Of a stretch of 64,000 nt of DNA, positions 60,777-64,000 are shown in pieces. Every line of letters begins with the position of its first letter. Within the stretch, counting starts at the first letter, position 1. The notes under the pieces are model-generated. The model had not been told where the DNA came from and ran no database searches. It was given only the letters and a program-made list of their open reading frames with translations. The DNA lies in NCBI RefSeq assembly GCF_002902345.1, contig NZ_PPQB01000019.1, forward strand, positions 14,540 through 78,539, written 5' to 3'. Both the position numbers and the translations under genes were made by a program. The stretch is from Staphylococcus arlettae. Its GTDB lineage: Bacteria > Bacillota > Bacilli > Staphylococcales > Staphylococcaceae.

Positions 60777-61459
60777 TGTCTCTAGAACAATGGCTAAATC
60801 TCTTTAATCAAGTATTACAAAAATTGCCCCTCACATTATTGATGATTGTGTTAGCTTTGATTTTTGCCGTTATATTAGGTCTCATATTATGTACTATACG
60901 TCTTAAGCACATAAAATTTTTATCTTCGCTCGTGCGTGTATATATTTCTTTTATTCGTAGCACACCGTTAATATTACAATTATTTCTAGTGTATTTTGCC
61001 TTACCGCAAGTACTTATGATTATTAATATTGATATAAATCATTTTAGTAGATTGTTTTTTGTAATTCTAGCGTTTTCAATGCACACTGGCGCATACTTAG
61101 CTGAAATTTTTAGAGCAGGTTATTTATCTGTAGACTATGACCAAATTGAAGCAGGCTTAACAGTAGGTTTATCTCCTGTAAGAATTTTCTTGTCAGTTAT
61201 AGTACCTCAAGCCCTACGTAATGCCATTCCAAATTTAACTACTCAAATCATTGAACTCGTTAAAGATACTTCATTGGCTTTTACAATCGGTATTATCGAT
61301 ATGATGGGACAAGTTAAATTAATTATTGGTAACAATTATGGTTTGGGCATGCTAGAAGTCTATATAGTTATTTCAATTATTTATTGGATCATCTCGCTTA
61401 TCATTCAAGGCAGCTTAGCTTGGCTGAATAAATCTACTCAAAAACCTTATCAAGTATAG
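60776..61459 (+). CDS. Amino acid-type ABC transporter permease (first)
   Basis: A 227-residue permease of the HisMQ class with about five helices. YISFIRSTPLILQLFLVYFA and the EAA loop QIEAGLTVGLSPVRIFLSVI with PQALRNAIPNLTTQ are diagnostic. GGAGG precedes the ATG, which overlaps the stop of the receptor gene. Confidence 0.92.
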   Translation: MSLEQWLNLFNQVLQKLPLTLLMIVLALIFAVILGLILCTIRLKHIKFLSSLVRVYISFIRSTPLILQLFLVYFALPQVLMIINIDINHFSRLFFVILAFSMHTGAYLAEIFRAGYLSVDYDQIEAGLTVGLSPVRIFLSVIVPQALRNAIPNLTTQIIELVKDTSLAFTIGIIDMMGQVKLIIGNNYGLGMLEVYIVISIIYWIISLIIQGSLAWLNKSTQKPYQV

Positions 61460-61470
61460 GAGGTAAAACT

Positions 61471-62172
61471 TTGTCCTTTATCTTTCAAACAATTTGGGAA
61501 ATATTCAAAAGTCTTCCAAATACAATTATTATATCTTTAGTAGCAATGACTGTAGGGCTCAGTGTAGGGACGTTATTTGCCATCATTCAGATTAGAAAAA
61601 CACCCATTTTTTCACAGTTAATTATTGTCTATAATTCATTTATTAGAAGTACGCCCCTCATAATACAGTTATTTATTTTATATTATGGCATACCTAATTT
61701 GATATTATACTTAAATGCTACACTCGGCTTGAAAATCAATCCCGATATGTTTTCACCGATGTTGATTGCTTTAATTGCATTTTCTCTACACGCAATTGCT
61801 TACCTTAGTGAAACGATGAAAAGTGGTTTGCTATCAGTTGACTACTCACAAATTGAAGCAGCAAAAACAGTAGGTTTGTCTAATCGTCATATTTATACGC
61901 GCATCGTTTTACCTCAAGCTTTTAATTATGCTTTACCTAATATCGAAAACCAATTTATTATGCTTATCAAAGGAACTTCTTTAGCGTTCGCAGTTCAAGT
62001 AACTGAAATTATGGCAGTAAGCCGGATTATCGCAAATGAAGGATATCAATTTATTACAGTCTATTCCATTGCAGCCGCATTTTATTGGATATTAGCTATT
62101 ATTTTAGAAAAAGTATTTCATAAAATTGAAAGTAATTCTACAAACCACTTAAGCACTCAAAGCTCTATTTAA
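61471..62172 (+). CDS. Amino acid-type ABC transporter permease (second)
   Basis: A 233-residue paralogue of the preceding permease: NSFIRSTPLIIQLFILYYGI and QIEAAKTVGLSNRHIYTRIV with PQAFNYALPNIENQ. The start is TTG at 61471, 8 bases after AGGAGG. Two different permeases with one ATPase and one receptor imply a heterodimeric channel, as in TcyLM or YtmLM systems. Confidence 0.9.
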   Translation: MSFIFQTIWEIFKSLPNTIIISLVAMTVGLSVGTLFAIIQIRKTPIFSQLIIVYNSFIRSTPLIIQLFILYYGIPNLILYLNATLGLKINPDMFSPMLIALIAFSLHAIAYLSETMKSGLLSVDYSQIEAAKTVGLSNRHIYTRIVLPQAFNYALPNIENQFIMLIKGTSLAFAVQVTEIMAVSRIIANEGYQFITVYSIAAAFYWILAIILEKVFHKIESNSTNHLSTQSSI

Positions 62173-62184
62173 CATACACAATAA

Positions 62185-62222
62185 AACACGCTTATTTCAT
62201 TTTTAATTGAAATAAGCGTGTT
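62185..62222. terminator. Bidirectional terminator
   Basis: AACACGCTTATTTCA / TGAAATAAGCGTGTT (15 bp, 8-base loop), with A-rich and T-rich flanks, between the ABC operon (+) and the PTS IIC-like gene (-). Confidence 0.88.
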
Positions 62223-62225
62223 ATT

Positions 62226-63305
62226 TTATGCTAAACTTTCTGCAAAATATTTTTTTCGAGCATAATATTGCTTTACTTTTTTAGGAATGTTGCCTGACTG
62301 CAATTCATCTTTAGTTACTATAGGGTAGTTTTTAAACACCATAGAACCTAACCATCCACATGTAGCACTGCTAATAGCACATAATGATGCAGTAATGATA
62401 ACAGTTACCGGATTATTAAAGCCAAACATTACCATTAATCCCGCAATAGGTGTAGCCGTTCCTGTTGCATCATTGACTAAACCAAATAATGCGATGATAA
62501 TGCCAGAAATAGCGCCACCAACAAAATTAGTTGCATAAACTGGTAATGGATTGGCAGTAACAATATCAGCTTGTGATAATGGTTCTATAGCTACTGACAT
62601 CGTAGTTTTACGATCACCAAACTTCATGCGTTTAAATAACACAAAATTCATAAATGATGATCCAAAGACAGCTAAAGCACCGATTGCCATTGGTGTGCCA
62701 GTTAATCCTAATAATGCAGTTAATGCCATAGAGCTTAGTGGTGCAGTAGCTACTACTGTAATGATACCTCCAAGAACAATACCCATGAGAATAGGACTCG
62801 ATGTAGTAGATTCTTTAATAATATTACCGATTTGCATTAAACTTGCATCTACTAATGGCGATACACCCATTGCAATAATACGTGTTAACGGTGCAATGAC
62901 GATTATTGCTAAAATTAAATCTACACCTGCTGGCGCTTTGCCTTCAATCCATTTCATAACAAAGCTTATAAGATAACCTGCGATAAACCCAGGTAATAAA
63001 TCTAAATTTCCACATGCTAAAGCTATCACAAAGGCATAAACAGGACTTACACCCATTGCTAATGCTACTAAGCCTGCTGCAGCAAGTCCACCTAATCCGC
63101 CTGTCGTTTCACCAAGTGTACCTAAAAAATCTACACCCAATAAATCTCCACCTACATATTTTTGAAATGCTTCGACTAAAAACGAAGCTATTGCTGCATT
63201 TGCTAACGCACCCATAGCTTTTCCACCTTGTGGAGCCTTACTCGTAAATAAAGTAAATAAACATAATACTAATGCTAAAAAAATGACACCTAAAATCAAA
63301 TTCAT
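62226..63305 (-). CDS. PTS IIC-like membrane protein (PfoR family)
   Basis: A 359-residue membrane protein with about ten hydrophobic segments. Gly/Ala-rich motifs (LGETTGGLGGLAAAGLVALA, MGVSPLVDASLMQIGNIIKE, FGFNNPVTVIITASLCAISS) match the group annotated as PTS sugar transporter subunit IIC or PfoR. No EIIA, EIIB or sugar-metabolism gene is adjacent, so it is an orphan IIC. A consensus cre overlaps the early transcribed region, so CcpA repression is likely. Substrate unknown. Confidence 0.78.
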   Translation of the reverse strand: MNLILGVIFLALVLCLFTLFTSKAPQGGKAMGALANAAIASFLVEAFQKYVGGDLLGVDFLGTLGETTGGLGGLAAAGLVALAMGVSPVYAFVIALACGNLDLLPGFIAGYLISFVMKWIEGKAPAGVDLILAIIVIAPLTRIIAMGVSPLVDASLMQIGNIIKESTTSSPILMGIVLGGIITVVATAPLSSMALTALLGLTGTPMAIGALAVFGSSFMNFVLFKRMKFGDRKTTMSVAIEPLSQADIVTANPLPVYATNFVGGAISGIIIALFGLVNDATGTATPIAGLMVMFGFNNPVTVIITASLCAISSATCGWLGSMVFKNYPIVTKDELQSGNIPKKVKQYYARKKYFAESLA

Positions 63306-63321
63306 GATATAACTCCTTTTA

Positions 63322-63336
63322 TGTATACGCTTTCAT
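63322..63336. promoter_or_regulatory. cre site (CcpA operator)
   Basis: Read on the minus strand, ATGAAAGCGTATACA matches WTGNAANCGNWNNCW at every defined position. It lies just downstream of the predicted transcription start, a repressing position. Confidence 0.8.
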
Positions 63337-63346
63337 TAACGAACTC

Positions 63347-63374
63347 ATTATATCATTTTTACCTTGTATATCAA
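63347..63374 (-). promoter_or_regulatory. Promoter of the PTS IIC-like gene
   Basis: Minus strand: TTGATA (63374-63369), 16-base spacer, perfect TATAAT (63352-63347). Confidence 0.7.
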
Positions 63375-63441
63375 CTATTATTAGAACAATTTTTTATTAA
63401 ATAGAATAAAATAGTGTTATCTGAATTTTGCGAATAATCAC

Positions 63442-63498
63442 AAAAAAGAATACCTACTACGTCGTTTCATCGAATGAAACCAATGATAGTAAGTATTC
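63442..63498 (-). terminator. sarR terminator
   Basis: Minus strand: outer stem GAATACTTACTA / TAGTAGGTATTC (one G-U) and inner stem GTTTCAT / ATGAAAC with a 3-base loop, followed by six T. Confidence 0.85.
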
Positions 63499-63509
63499 TC
63501 AATATATAG

Positions 63510-63860
63510 CTATATAAAATATTTTTTAACTTCTTCAATAGTATGCCTTATCTTTGCTTTCTCTTGATCATTTACAAATACAATAACTGTGCGTTCATCG
63601 AAGTCACTTCTTTTTTTATTTAAGTACCCTAAATCTTTTAATTTTTGTAATGCTTTAGTTAAATAATAAGGTTTTAAATGTGTTTGTTGTGCTATTTCTT
63701 TTGCAGTAACTTCATGGCCTTGACAGTTGTTAAGAATATTTAAAATATATATTTCTTCAAAATTTAGTTTAAAATGTGCTTTTACAACTTTGAAAAATCC
63801 TTTTAGTTGTTGGTTTATCAAAAATAATTCATCAAGTGATTTAAATACTTTTTCCTCCAT
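63510..63860 (-). CDS. sarR: SarA-family regulator SarR
   Basis: A 116-residue winged-helix regulator. FKLNFEEIYILNIL, LKPYYLTKALQKLKDLGYL (recognition helix) and KKRSDFDERTVIVFVND (wing with DER) match S. aureus SarR, which binds the sarA promoter region and agr P2/P3 to tune virulence genes. The ATG at 63860 follows AAAGGAG by 8 bases; an ATG at 63896 lacks this. It is monocistronic, with a terminator at 63442-63498. Confidence 0.93.
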   Translation of the reverse strand: MEEKVFKSLDELFLINQQLKGFFKVVKAHFKLNFEEIYILNILNNCQGHEVTAKEIAQQTHLKPYYLTKALQKLKDLGYLNKKRSDFDERTVIVFVNDQEKAKIRHTIEEVKKYFI

Positions 63861-63936
63861 AGTAATCACTCCTTTGTTGTTAATTCTAGGTTTCATAATT
63901 CACAATATAATAATTTTAACAATTATTAATATATTT

Positions 63937-63966
63937 ATTTTATACTACTGTGTTATCAAAATTCAA
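63937..63966 (-). promoter_or_regulatory. sarR promoter
   Basis: Minus strand: TTGAAT (63966-63961), 18-base spacer, TAAAAT (63942-63937). The leader is about 70 bases. Confidence 0.5.
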
Positions 63967-64000
63967 CAGTTAAATTGCTAAAACAAGATCTAACACCAAA

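Overview
The window is a chromosomal segment of a low-GC Firmicute and is almost certainly Staphylococcus. It carries asp23/amaP, the complete staphylococcal S10-spc-alpha ribosomal cluster, fmhB (femX), sarV, sarR and fhuD2, each recognisable at protein level, with typical staphylococcal Shine-Dalgarno sites and intergenic repeats. It is unlikely to be S. aureus. A Leloir galactose operon (galR-galK-galE-galT) sits inside the molybdenum-cofactor region, glcU-gdh is present as described in S. xylosus, and no urease genes lie between fhuD2 and sarR. A coagulase-negative species, perhaps of the S. saprophyticus/xylosus group, is my inference. I see no rRNA, tRNA, insertion sequence, prophage or CRISPR array.

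Layout. 1-516: non-coding repeats and the asp23 terminator. 517-3617 (-): the alkaline-shock/osmoprotection block opuD2, amaP, DUF2273 gene and asp23, with two good sigma-B promoters. 3843-7022: two quinone-oxidoreductase-like MDR genes (-) divergent from a luciferase-like flavin oxidoreductase (+). 7145-11480 (-): rplM-rpsI with its own promoter and leader, then ecfA1-ecfA2-ecfT-truA. 11768-25701 (-): 29 genes from rpsJ to rplQ, including three too short for a simple long-ORF search or needing corrected starts (rpmJ, rpmD, rpmC). 26062-33241: small membrane protein, PurR-box-controlled NCS2 purine permease, topB, GNAT protein, and the glcU-gdh glucose pair. 33242-33846: a repeat-rich gap. 33847-40282: AEC transporter, a 58-residue coiled-coil protein, a membrane protein, fmhB, VOC protein, a MarR-MFS pair and sarV. 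40698-49236: moeA-mobB-moaE-moaD-mobA-moaA (-), moaC (+), moeB-moaB (-) and modABC (-). 49383-54159 (-): galactose operon. 54313-63860: fdhD, GNAT protein, bioY with a BirA operator, fhuD2 with a Fur box, an acyl-CoA-dehydrogenase-like gene divergent from a four-gene amino-acid-type ABC importer, a lone PTS IIC-like membrane protein with a cre site, and sarR.

How the parts fit. The ribosomal block supplies ribosomes, RNA polymerase alpha, SecY and adenylate kinase. The ECF module downstream energises vitamin S-components, of which BioY (at 55.9-56.5 kb) is one. modABC imports molybdate, the moa/mob/moe genes make the cofactor, and FdhD sulfurates it for formate dehydrogenase. The gal genes convert galactose to UDP-sugars and glucose-1-phosphate. 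Regulatory sites readable from sequence tie loci to sigma B, PurR, CcpA, BirA, Fur and a GalR-type repressor.

I found no clearly new multi-gene system. The best candidates for undescribed biology are a pseudoknot-capable 3' region between rplQ and ecfA1, two covarying hairpin repeats beside asp23, iterated GTTTACT sites in both gal promoters, and the dehydrogenase-like/ABC importer locus, which looks like a sulfur-compound scavenging unit.
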